The notes beneath the pieces are model-generated. The model did not search any database. It saw only the letters and a program-made list of their open reading frames with translations, and had not been told where the DNA came from. Shown in pieces: positions 53,141-61,294 of a DNA stretch of 64,000 nucleotides (positions are counted from its first letter, which is position 1; each line of letters begins with the position of its first letter). This stretch comes from CAZRDB01 sp964598695. GTDB lineage: Bacteria > Armatimonadota > Zipacnadia > UBA1398. The stretch spans positions 33,491 to 97,490 of the forward strand of contig CAZRDB010000002.1 in assembly GCA_964598695.1 (NCBI GenBank), in the 5' to 3' direction. The translations under genes and the position numbers were made by a program.

Positions 53141-53371
53141 ATGAGCGCGCTCGAGCACGAGCCGTCGGCGTTGGCCGTGACACTCCCCGACGGACGCCAG
53201 ATCGTCGCGCAGGCGGCAGCCGTCTCGATCCGTTTCGAGCGGGCCGAGGGCGGCTGGGTGCCGATCCTGCTCCAGGGGATCCGGGTCCGCTCCGTGAGCC
53301 TCGACGGCGCCACGCTCTTCCGGGCGACCGATCTCACCGACGAGACCGTGCAGTTCCTGCCCGCCTGGTAG
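53141..53371 (+). CDS. Small hypothetical protein, possibly 5'-frameshifted
   Basis: 76 residues with a strand pattern (LAVTLPDGRQIVAQAAAVSIRFERAEGGWVPILLQGIRVRSVSLDGATLF) suggesting a small beta-barrel; no family recognised. The reading frame continues upstream with coding-like sequence (KPGAAWIENGDEAALIAANV) but without a start codon. A strong GGAGGAG followed by ATG 53049 lies upstream in another frame and would run only 25 residues. The simplest reading is one gene of about 107 residues starting at 53049 and carrying a one-base frameshift, by mutation or assembly error. A strong terminator follows the stop. Confidence 0.6.
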   Translation: MSALEHEPSALAVTLPDGRQIVAQAAAVSIRFERAEGGWVPILLQGIRVRSVSLDGATLFRATDLTDETVQFLPAW

Positions 53372-53400
53372 GCCGACGACCAGACCCTCTCGACGTGAAC

Positions 53401-53433
53401 AGAGCCCCGCCCGGGCTTCCCGGGCGGGGCTCT
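53401..53433 (+). terminator. Strong bidirectional hairpin terminator
   Basis: AGAGCCCCGCCCGGG (53401-53415) and CCCGGGCGGGGCTCT (53419-53433) pair perfectly over 15 bp with a three-base loop, between the stop of the small gene (53371) and the stop of the convergent GH172 gene (53460). The flanking sequence is T/A-poor except for TGTGTCAT. Confidence 0.85.
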
Positions 53434-53459
53434 GTGTCATCTCGTGTGTCGTCGGGCCG

Positions 53460-55520
53460 TTAGCGCTTGATGACCCACAGGTAGTCGATCCCGATCCCGT
53501 CGCCCGCGCTGGCCTCGTTGCGGCCCGCCGACTGAAGCGTGATCGTGTGCTCGCCCGCGGCGAGGTCGAGCGTTGCGAAGAAGTAGTTGCGCTCCACCTC
53601 ATGGTAGGGGCTGAACAGGTCGATCGCGTGGTCGGTCGGCTTGCCATCGTCGATCGCGAGACGGAACCGGCCGTTGCTCGGCGCGAGCGCCGCGGTCAGC
53701 GCGATCTGGTAGCGCCCCGCCGCCGGCACGTCCACCCGGAAGCGAAGCTGCTCGCCCTCGGCCTTGGGGCTCCAGAGCAGCGACTTGGCGCCGGCGAAGA
53801 GAGCCCCCTCCAGCACGCGCGTGTTGTCCTGCCCGGGGGCGAGGGCCGTCTCCGCGTCGAAGAACGTCGCGCCGGTCGCGCCGCCGGCGGCCATGGGCTC
53901 CCAGCCGTAGGCCAGCGTCAGGCCCTGGTGGACGTCGGCCTCGGTGATCGGCACACGCCGGTCGCGGACTCGCTCGTCGGCATAGAAGTAGGCCGAGCGC
54001 GCATAGGTGAAGCCCGGCACGCGCGTGTGGCAGAACAGCTCGAGGTAGAAGCCGATCTCGCGCGAGAACGGGATCGCGTCGAGGATGTGCCAGCGGTTGT
54101 TCGCGACGAGCCCGCGGGTGCCGGGGCCCGTGTTCAACGGCTGGGCGCAGTAGGCATGCCAGAAGTGGTCGGGACGGCTCCAGGCGTAGTTGAAGTAGTC
54201 CTCCGAGCCCGTGCCGAACAGCGAGGGGAAGGTGTCGTCGTCGACGTAGACCTTCTCATCGCCCTCGCCCCACCAGTTGCCGCCCTCGGTCGGGATCGGG
54301 GCCGGGTTGTTGAGCTGCACCGCGACGCCCACGAAGTGGCCGCGGCCGTGGGCGTTGAGGATCGGCACATCGAAGACGTCGTGGCCGCCCTGGGCCACGA
54401 GATCGTGGTCGACCTCCCAGATGCAGTGGAACTGCAGTGAATCGTCGGTCCATGCGCGCGGCCGCACCTGGGCGGTGCCGGTCACGGTCACGGGCTGCTC
54501 CCCGAGGTTCTCGAGGACGATCCGGGCGCTCCGGGCGAAGGGCATCCGGAAGCGGCAGACCATCGACCCATCCGGCTTGACCGAGAAGGGGAGCGACTCG
54601 TAGGGATTGACCCCCACGCCGGCGCCGAAGAAGTCGCCCACGGGCGCCTCGACCTGCGGCTGCGCCGAGCCGTCGAAGTGGATCCGCAGGATCGTCTGCC
54701 GGAGCGCGGCGGTCCGATCGCGCGCGTCCGCCCTGAGCGTCAGCTCGGCGATCTCCGCGGCGCCCTCCACGAGCAGCGCCTCGGCACGGGTCTTCGGCTC
54801 CACCGTGAGGCCGATCTCCCGCGCCTCGGCCCCCTCAGGCGCCGGCCACGGCGTTCCCAGGAGCGAGGCGGCGGCCCGATCGTACTCGGCGGCGTACGTC
54901 TCGAGGTCGGCGGGCGCGAAGGTCTGCACCTCGGTGCCCTCGGGGTAGATCCGCGCCTCGATGTGGTAGAAGTGGATGTCTTCCTTCTTGCCGATCCACT
55001 CGATCCGCATCCCGCGCGCGAAGGGCATCGGCAGGTAGCAGGCCATGTTCTGGTGGAAGCCGTCGTCGTCGGGGGCGGGCAGGCCGAGCTGCTCGCGGAA
55101 GTGCTTCGAGGTCCAGATCAGGAAGCGCTCGGCCGGGCCGTCGTAGAGCGGCGTCGTGGAGCCGTCGAGGTAGAGCCGGATGCTGCCGGCGTGAGCGGCC
55201 GACCAGGTGCGCACGAGCGCGCCGGGGCCGTCGACCTCGGCCATGAGGTAGCGGCCGACGCCCTCGGCGTTCGGCTCCTCGAGGGTCGCGAGGAAGTTCG
55301 GGATCGGCTCCCCGCCGAAGCCGTCGCTGTTCTCGTACCAGTCCGGCGCGTAGGGCGCCACGCTGCGGCGGTCGTAGCTCGAGAACTGAACGAGCTTGTG
55401 GGCGGGTGCGGTCACCGTGGTGAGCCGGTCGAGGTCGTACGTCTCACCAAGGAGCGTTCCGGTGGTGATCGGCGCGCCGATCGCGGCGGAGCAGGCGAGC
55501 AGGGGCGTCCATAACATCAT
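53460..55520 (-). CDS. Secreted DUF2961 / GH172-family protein
   Basis: 686 residues with a short signal peptide (MMLWTPLLACSAAIGAP). The DUF2961 core spans about 25-400: SYDRRSVAPYAPDWYENSDGFGGEPIPNFL, LMAEVDGPGALVRTWSA, SIRLYLDG, NWWGEGDEKVYVDDDTFPSLFGTGSEDYFNYAWSRP. The last of these contains the family's catalytic-type acidic cluster GTGSEDYF. A C-terminal beta-sandwich (about 540-680) ends FATLDLAAGEHTITLQSAGRN, a binding module. GH172 enzymes act on fructofuranose or arabinofuranose linkages. Two adjacent ATGs (55520, 55517) are equivalent starts. Confidence 0.93.
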   Translation of the reverse strand: MMLWTPLLACSAAIGAPITTGTLLGETYDLDRLTTVTAPAHKLVQFSSYDRRSVAPYAPDWYENSDGFGGEPIPNFLATLEEPNAEGVGRYLMAEVDGPGALVRTWSAAHAGSIRLYLDGSTTPLYDGPAERFLIWTSKHFREQLGLPAPDDDGFHQNMACYLPMPFARGMRIEWIGKKEDIHFYHIEARIYPEGTEVQTFAPADLETYAAEYDRAAASLLGTPWPAPEGAEAREIGLTVEPKTRAEALLVEGAAEIAELTLRADARDRTAALRQTILRIHFDGSAQPQVEAPVGDFFGAGVGVNPYESLPFSVKPDGSMVCRFRMPFARSARIVLENLGEQPVTVTGTAQVRPRAWTDDSLQFHCIWEVDHDLVAQGGHDVFDVPILNAHGRGHFVGVAVQLNNPAPIPTEGGNWWGEGDEKVYVDDDTFPSLFGTGSEDYFNYAWSRPDHFWHAYCAQPLNTGPGTRGLVANNRWHILDAIPFSREIGFYLELFCHTRVPGFTYARSAYFYADERVRDRRVPITEADVHQGLTLAYGWEPMAAGGATGATFFDAETALAPGQDNTRVLEGALFAGAKSLLWSPKAEGEQLRFRVDVPAAGRYQIALTAALAPSNGRFRLAIDDGKPTDHAIDLFSPYHEVERNYFFATLDLAAGEHTITLQSAGRNEASAGDGIGIDYLWVIKR

Positions 55521-55559
55521 GCGGGGTCTTCCCTTTCCGTGTGCGCCGAGCCCGTGGCG

Positions 55560-57281
55560 CTAGTCGGCCTTGCCGAGGACATCGCGGGCCCAGGCCTCCA
55601 GGTCCCCATACTGGGGCACCCATGTCGTGTACATCGCGCCAATCACGTTCGGCACGCCGGCCTCTCTGGCCTGCGCGAACCACTCCCCGTTGTAGAGGTT
55701 GGGGTCGTCGTAGTACCCGCACAGGATCTGGCGGTGGCCACGCTCGGCGAACCACCGCATGGTCTCCAGCCCGCCTCCGTGGTGCCAGTTGGCGATCCCG
55801 ATCTCGGGCCTGAGACCCTCCCACGAGCCCTCCCAGGAGCCGTTGACCATGTAGTAGTCGCCGTGGGCGTTGTGGCCGGGGTCGAACATGTCGGACCACA
55901 CCCAGATCTCCGCCCCGGGCGAGACCTCATGGACCAGCTCGATGCACCGGCGGAAGTTGTCGGCGAGGAGCCCGCCCGGCGTGAGACCCCGCGATTGGCA
56001 GGCCTCACACCAGTTCGCGACGCGGATCTCGTCGTGGTTGAGGAACCAGGTCTTCGGGTGGAGCAGGTCCTCGACGTACCGGAACTGCTCCCGAAGATAC
56101 TCGTAGACCTCGGGTTCCGAGAGGCAGCACATCGTCTGGTCGCCCAGGACCCGCGCGGCGTGGTAGAAGCTCACGCGGAGGCGGGCTCCCTCGGCGATCC
56201 GACTGCCCTCGGTGAGCCGGATCGGGATCTCCTCCGGCCACTCGCCGCCCGGCCACCAGGTCGAGATCCCCTCCCGCATCCCGGGCAGGGGCTCGAAGTC
56301 GCGTCCCTCCTCATAGACCGTCCCGTCCTCCCCCCGCACGGTCACCGGGCAGCCGCCGCGCCGGAGCAGGTTGACCAGACCGGCTTCGCGGATCTCGAGA
56401 TCGTCCCACCAGATCGAGCCCGTCGTGCCGCCCCAGGTGCCGAGGTAGACGCGGATCTCCTCGGCCGCCAGGCTGTTGAAGATGATCGTGTGTCGGGTCC
56501 AATCCTGAGTCGACTCCAGGGCGAGGTTGCCGAATGAGCGTGCTGTCCCGTTCATGTCTGCGATGTAGATGCGGGATGCGGGTCGCGTGTCCAGGTCCCG
56601 CGTCTTCACCCAAACGCTCGCGCGGTAGTAGCGGAAGGGCGAGACCCGGAAGCTCTGGCAGATCCGCCCGTGGCCGTGCGTCGGGTCGGCCGTGCCGATG
56701 TCGGTGAAGCGGAGGCTGGAGGCTCCGCCGTGCTTCACCTCGCGATCGGCGAAGCTCCCGGTGCCGGGGTAGTCCTGGAACGCCCACGAGTCGAACGTGT
56801 CGCCGTCCGGCTGCTCGAAGCCCGGATCCCGCAGCACGGGCTCCGGGTCCGGCTCGAGCCGCGCCTCGCCGCCCCGCGCCACGAACAGCGCGTCGCGCAC
56901 GGGAAGCCCCTCGTCGAGATTCGGGTTGCGCCCGAGGATCGAGCCCGCGTAGCCGATCGAGGCCACGCCGGGCACGAGATCGATCCCCAACTCGTCGCAG
57001 AGGGCCTTCACCTGCGCGAGGTTGTCGCGATAGCCCTCCGGGGTGCGGTCGGGCCGCTCGAGCCAGTAGTCGGCCAGGAGAGCCCGCGTCACCCCTGCCT
57101 CCCGCGCGCGAGGGAGCACCTCCCGGGCGCGCGCGAGGCCCTCAGGCGTCGAGACCGAGAAGAACAAGTGGACCCACAGCTCCGGCCGCCCCGGCGCCGC
57201 CTGCCGGCTGCGCGCGGGCGGGGCGGCGACCAGGGCGACAACGAACCCGAGACCGAGAACAGCGGCGATCGCGCGCGACAT
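55560..57281 (-). CDS. Secreted TIM-barrel-like glycosidase with internal carbohydrate-binding module
   Basis: 573 residues. Signal peptide ends near PPARSRQ; ATG 57281 follows GGAGGTG. The first part (about 35-130) looks like the opening strands of a TIM barrel (ELWVHLFFSVSTPEGLARAREVL, GIDLVPGVASIGY). Residues about 135-270 (FEQPDGDTFDSWAFQDYPGTGSF ... GSIWWDDLEI) are a CBM4/9-like beta-sandwich inserted into the barrel. The barrel resumes with FLNHDEIRVANWCEACQ, WVWSDMFDPGHNAH and IGIANWHHGGG. The HDE segment recalls GH20-type acid pairs. No assigned family. Same strand as the GH172 gene, 39 bases upstream of it, so likely one operon. Confidence 0.8.
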   Translation of the reverse strand: MSRAIAAVLGLGFVVALVAAPPARSRQAAPGRPELWVHLFFSVSTPEGLARAREVLPRAREAGVTRALLADYWLERPDRTPEGYRDNLAQVKALCDELGIDLVPGVASIGYAGSILGRNPNLDEGLPVRDALFVARGGEARLEPDPEPVLRDPGFEQPDGDTFDSWAFQDYPGTGSFADREVKHGGASSLRFTDIGTADPTHGHGRICQSFRVSPFRYYRASVWVKTRDLDTRPASRIYIADMNGTARSFGNLALESTQDWTRHTIIFNSLAAEEIRVYLGTWGGTTGSIWWDDLEIREAGLVNLLRRGGCPVTVRGEDGTVYEEGRDFEPLPGMREGISTWWPGGEWPEEIPIRLTEGSRIAEGARLRVSFYHAARVLGDQTMCCLSEPEVYEYLREQFRYVEDLLHPKTWFLNHDEIRVANWCEACQSRGLTPGGLLADNFRRCIELVHEVSPGAEIWVWSDMFDPGHNAHGDYYMVNGSWEGSWEGLRPEIGIANWHHGGGLETMRWFAERGHRQILCGYYDDPNLYNGEWFAQAREAGVPNVIGAMYTTWVPQYGDLEAWARDVLGKAD

Positions 57282-57453
57282 CGGACACCTCCGTGTCTGC
57301 CGGAGCCTCGCGTCCCCCGAGCCCTTCCGCCGGTTCGCCCTGCAGGCGGGTTGGCCTCCACACGGGGGGAGGGTGGGGCTCCCCGGGGCTCGAACCTCCG
57401 AGGCGACAGGGTGTCCAATCGCGGGCGGCAGGACAAGGAGCCGATCGGGACCG

Positions 57454-58632
57454 ATGGCCATGCGCGGTCTGAGTGGATTGCTGTGCGCGGTCGCGCTCGC
57501 GGCGGCGGCCTCGGCCGGCTGGGCCGCGGAGGAGGCCATCGGCCCCGACCCGCCACCCACCTACCCCAAGACGAAGCGCGTGTTCAGCGCGACCCCCAGC
57601 CGAGGCGAGATCAAGCTGCTGCAGTATCTGTTCGTGCGCGGCAAGGGCCTCCGGCGGATCATCAAGTACGTCGCCTCCACCCCGGGCCAGCCCAGGGTGC
57701 AGGTCTTCAAGTACCGCGAGGAACCCGCCCCCACACCGGAGCAGGTCCATGCCTTCTACACGGAGTGGGCGCGACAGGCAGGCTTCCGGCCCCTCGTCGC
57801 GGTGCGGATGGGCCGTCCGCCGATCGACCCGATGCTGGACGACTGGGACCGGCCCTACCGCCCGGAGCCCGAGCGTCCGCCCGCGCCGTGGGAGGAAGAG
57901 GAGTACACCTGGGTCGACGCCTTCCACCGGCCGGGCGACGCCGGTGGCGTGTTCATCAGCGTGTGGACCAAGTTCCAGCATGTCTGGGTCTGGAAGCCGG
58001 GCCACTGCCCGGTCGCCCCGATCCTCGGGGAGTGGCTCGGCCTGCCGCGCGTCGAGGCGGACATGACCCCGCCCGCCGAGGTGCTCCCGTTCCCCGAGCC
58101 GCCGGGCTTCCCGCCCGTGGCCGAGACCGGGTTCTACGTCCGTGCCCAGGTGGGCAAGTGGGAGATCGATTCGCTCTCGCGGGACCTCCAGGCGCGCGTC
58201 CTGAGCAAGCAGGAGCGCCGGGGCCCCCTCGACGCCCTGTTCTCCGTCGCGCCGGCGACGTTCGGCCCCGTCCGCCACGCCTGGCTCGTCAACTTCCGCG
58301 ACTTCCCCCCGGCCCGCGAGGCGTGCGTGCAGCCATGGGTCGAGTGGGCCACGCGCCGCGGCTGGGCCCCGCTGCCGATCACCGCCTCGGGCCCGGCCCG
58401 GGTTCGGGCCTGGTACTCCCCTGGCGCGACGGGCGGCGCGATGGTGCTGTTCGACGTGCGGGACACGACGAATGTGCTGGTCTTCGACGGGCCGCCGAAT
58501 CTGATCGCCCTGCTGCCCGTCCTCGACCAGTTCCAGCAGCCGATCGAGGAGCCGCGCCCGCACGCGGAGGTCGCCGCGCCGACGCGCTCGGTCGAGGAGG
58601 CCGGCCATGTCGGCGCCGCGCTCGCGCGCTAG
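57454..58632 (+). CDS. Secreted protein of unknown function
   Basis: 392 residues. ATG 57454 lies 13 bases after AAGGAG; ATG 57460 is an alternative. Signal peptide residues about 5-26, ending SAGWAAEE. The mature protein is rich in Pro, Trp, Arg and Glu and shows two similar stretches, each with a 'xxxWxxWxxRxGxxPL' pattern: FYTEWARQAGFRPLVAV at about 108 and WVEWATRRGWAPLPIT at about 295. This hints at an internal duplication. No catalytic motif or known domain. Divergent from the minus-strand glycosidase and convergent with lpdA; no operon partner. Confidence 0.8.
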   Translation: MAMRGLSGLLCAVALAAAASAGWAAEEAIGPDPPPTYPKTKRVFSATPSRGEIKLLQYLFVRGKGLRRIIKYVASTPGQPRVQVFKYREEPAPTPEQVHAFYTEWARQAGFRPLVAVRMGRPPIDPMLDDWDRPYRPEPERPPAPWEEEEYTWVDAFHRPGDAGGVFISVWTKFQHVWVWKPGHCPVAPILGEWLGLPRVEADMTPPAEVLPFPEPPGFPPVAETGFYVRAQVGKWEIDSLSRDLQARVLSKQERRGPLDALFSVAPATFGPVRHAWLVNFRDFPPAREACVQPWVEWATRRGWAPLPITASGPARVRAWYSPGATGGAMVLFDVRDTTNVLVFDGPPNLIALLPVLDQFQQPIEEPRPHAEVAAPTRSVEEAGHVGAALAR

Positions 58633-58659
58633 ACGAAGGGAGCCGAGTGGCTCACGCGC

Positions 58660-60060
58660 CTAGCCGCCGAGTTCGTGCTCCATCGCCTCACAGGTCTCCA
58701 TGAGGATCTCGGCCAGGGTCGGGTGGGCGTGGACCGTTCGCGAGACGTTCGCGACCGTCGCGCCCAGCGAGAGCGCGAGCCCGGCCTCGGCGACGAGGTC
58801 GGTCGCGTGGGGGCCCACGATGTGGACGCCGAGCAGCCTGCCCGTGGGCTTCTCGGCCACGACCTTGCAGAAGCCCTCGAACTCGCCGAGGGCGATCGCC
58901 TTGCCGATCGCGCGGAACGTCAGGCGGCCGACCAGGATCTCCTTGCCCGCCTCGCGCGCCTGCGCCTCGGTCCACCCGATCGAACCGACCTCCGGGATGC
59001 AGTAGGTGCCCCGCGGAACAAGCTTGTAGTCGAGCGGAGCGGGGTTCCTGCCGAGGATCGCGTCCACCGCGATCCGGCCCTCCATCGAGGCGGTGTGTGC
59101 GAGTGGGAGCCGTCCGACGATATCGCCGATCGCGTAGACCTTCGGGTTCGCGGTCCGCATCGCGCCATCGCACGGGACGTAGCCGCGGTCCAGTTCGACG
59201 CCGTTCTCCTCGAACCCGAGCCCCTCGGTGAGCGGCCTCCGGCCGACCGCGACGAGCAGCGTCTCAGCCTCGTAGGTCGTCGTGGCGCCGCTTGCGCCTG
59301 CGGCCGTAACGCGCACGCCGTCGGCCCCGACCTCCGCGCCGGCAACGCGAACCCCGCACTCGATCTTGCAGAGGTTGCGGTAGAGCCGCTGGATCTCCTT
59401 GCTCGCGTCCTCCTCCTCGAGCGGCAACACGCGCGGGAGCAGCTCGAGGACGGTGACCTTCGCGCCGAATGTGCTGAGGATGTACGCGAACTCCATCCCG
59501 ATGGCGCCGGCGCCGAGGATGATGACCGAGTCCGGGACCCGATCGAGCGAGAGCGCGTGATCGGAGGAGATCACCCGTTCGCCGTCGATCGCGATCCCGG
59601 GCAGGCTGCGCGGGGCGGAGCCCGTCGCGACGATCACGTGGCGCGAGGGGAGGACGGTCTCCGCGCCCTCAGCGGTCACGACGACGTTGGCGTCGGCGCC
59701 GAGCCGCCCCTCGCCCTGGATGACCTCGACCCCGGCGGTCTTGAGCATGCTCTTGACGCCCTTGGTCAGGCGATCGACGACCTTGCCCTTGTTCGTGAGC
59801 GCGGTCGCCATGTCGAACGAGACCTCGCCCGTGAGCCCCACACCGTAGGCTGCCATGGCGCGCGTCTGGTGGAGCAACTCGGCCGAGCGGATGAAGGTCT
59901 TCGAGGGGATGCAGCCTCGATGGAGGCAGACGCCGCCGACGGTGTCGCGCTCGACGCACGCGACGGAGAGCCCCCTGCGGGCCGCGTAGGCCGCCGCCAC
60001 ATACCCCCCCGGGCCCCCACCGAGAACCACGAGATCACGAACATCGCTCACCGAGACCAC
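58660..60060 (-). CDS. lpdA: Dihydrolipoyl dehydrogenase
   Basis: 466 residues, the full E3 length. FAD-binding LVVLGGGPGGYVAAAYAARRG at about 10-30, redox-active Cys45-Cys50 (GGVCLHRGCIPSK), NAD-binding VIILGAGAIGMEFAYILSTFG, and the C-terminal active-site His446-Pro447 with Glu451 (HAHPTLAEILME). Reoxidises dihydrolipoamide of 2-oxoacid dehydrogenases or the glycine cleavage system. GTG start at 60060 after GGAAGG; GTG 60051 is possible. Lies 36 bases downstream of the aspartate carbamoyltransferase gene; E1/E2 genes are not nearby. Confidence 0.97.
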   Translation of the reverse strand: MVSVSDVRDLVVLGGGPGGYVAAAYAARRGLSVACVERDTVGGVCLHRGCIPSKTFIRSAELLHQTRAMAAYGVGLTGEVSFDMATALTNKGKVVDRLTKGVKSMLKTAGVEVIQGEGRLGADANVVVTAEGAETVLPSRHVIVATGSAPRSLPGIAIDGERVISSDHALSLDRVPDSVIILGAGAIGMEFAYILSTFGAKVTVLELLPRVLPLEEEDASKEIQRLYRNLCKIECGVRVAGAEVGADGVRVTAAGASGATTTYEAETLLVAVGRRPLTEGLGFEENGVELDRGYVPCDGAMRTANPKVYAIGDIVGRLPLAHTASMEGRIAVDAILGRNPAPLDYKLVPRGTYCIPEVGSIGWTEAQAREAGKEILVGRLTFRAIGKAIALGEFEGFCKVVAEKPTGRLLGVHIVGPHATDLVAEAGLALSLGATVANVSRTVHAHPTLAEILMETCEAMEHELGG

Positions 60061-60096
60061 GATCCCTTCCGTGTGCCGAACGGCGCTATTGTGCCC

Positions 60097-61212
60097 CTAC
60101 GCGCCGCTGTCCGCAAACGGCAGGAGGCCCTGCTCGAGTTCGTGCTCGCAGTAGGCGCAGCGCGGCACCTTGGGGCTCCAGTCGGTCACGACGGGCCGCT
60201 GTGGCAGGGCCGGCTCCTGGACGGTGATGCAGCGCTCGTTGAGGCAGTGGGCCCACTCCTTGGGCCGCTCGACGGGCCGGAACGGCCGCTCGGCGCAGCA
60301 GAAGCCCTCCTGCTCGAGCAGCAGATCGAGCAGCGCCATGCGGACGAAGACGCCCGCCGCGGCCTGCTCGAAGTAGCGCGCGCGAGGGTCGGCGTCGACC
60401 TCGTACGCGATCTCGTCGACACGGGGCAGGGGATGGAGGATCAGCGTGTCGGGCCGCATCTTGTCGAGCAGGGCCTGGTCGATGCGCGGGATGTCGATCG
60501 CGGCGAGCTCGTCGGGCAGACGCTCGCGCTGGAGCCGGGTCATGTAGATCGTGTCGACCTCGGGGAGGCAGTCCTCGAGGCGGTCGACATAGTTCACCAC
60601 ACCGCGGTAGCGCTTGTGGATCTCGTCGAGCACGTACGGGGGCATCCCCAGCTTGCTCGGCGCGACGCAGACCACGCGGGCCCCGAAGCGGACGAGCGCG
60701 GTCGCGAGCGAGTGGACCGTCCGGCCCGCGAGGAGGTCGCCGCACAGCGCCACGGTGAGGCCCTCGATCCGCCCCTTGGTCCGGCGGAGGTAGTACAGGT
60801 CGGTGAGCGTCTGCGTGGGGTGGAGGTGGGAGCCGTCGCCGCCGCTGACGATCGGCACACCGCTCAGGTCGGCGCAGACCTGGGCCGAGCCCTCGGCCGG
60901 GTGGCGGATGACGACCGCGTCCACGTACGAGGCGACGATGCGAATGGTGTCGGCCAGCGTCTCGCCCTTGGTGACCGACGACGAGCGGATGTCGGAGAAG
61001 CCCATCGTGCTGCCGCCGAGCCGCATGAAGGCGGTCTCGAACGAGAGTCGCGTGCGGGTGCTGGGCTCGTAGAACAGCACGGCCATCAGTTGGCCACGGA
61101 GGCGGTCGTTGGCACGCTCGCGGACACGCTCGAAGACGTCCGCGCGGTCGAAGAGCCCCGAGACGTCCGAGTCGGTCAGGTTGTCGAGTGAGACGAGGTG
61201 GCCCACGGGCAT
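60097..61212 (-). CDS. pyrB: Aspartate carbamoyltransferase fused to a PyrI-type zinc domain
   Basis: 371 residues. Residues about 1-305 are a complete catalytic chain: carbamoyl-phosphate motif FYEPSTRTRLSFE (47-59), SVTKGET (80-85), HP(T)QTLTDLYYL (131-142) and HPLPRVDEI (260-268). A roughly 60-residue tail follows, with Cys323, Cys328, Cys352 and Cys355. The spacing C-x4-C-x23-C-x2-C and flanking residues (CLNERCIT ... CAYCEHEL) equal the zinc domain of E. coli PyrI, which uses Cys109/114/138/141. The PyrI nucleotide-binding domain is absent. Makes N-carbamoyl-L-aspartate in pyrimidine synthesis. Upstream of lpdA on the same strand. Confidence 0.95.
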   Translation of the reverse strand: MPVGHLVSLDNLTDSDVSGLFDRADVFERVRERANDRLRGQLMAVLFYEPSTRTRLSFETAFMRLGGSTMGFSDIRSSSVTKGETLADTIRIVASYVDAVVIRHPAEGSAQVCADLSGVPIVSGGDGSHLHPTQTLTDLYYLRRTKGRIEGLTVALCGDLLAGRTVHSLATALVRFGARVVCVAPSKLGMPPYVLDEIHKRYRGVVNYVDRLEDCLPEVDTIYMTRLQRERLPDELAAIDIPRIDQALLDKMRPDTLILHPLPRVDEIAYEVDADPRARYFEQAAAGVFVRMALLDLLLEQEGFCCAERPFRPVERPKEWAHCLNERCITVQEPALPQRPVVTDWSPKVPRCAYCEHELEQGLLPFADSGA

Positions 61213-61294
61213 ACAAACCCTCCTTCGCTCCCCGACACTTCGGAGGACGAGGCGCGGGCTCCTGCGCTCGCGGGGCCTTGCCGCGCGACGCCTC

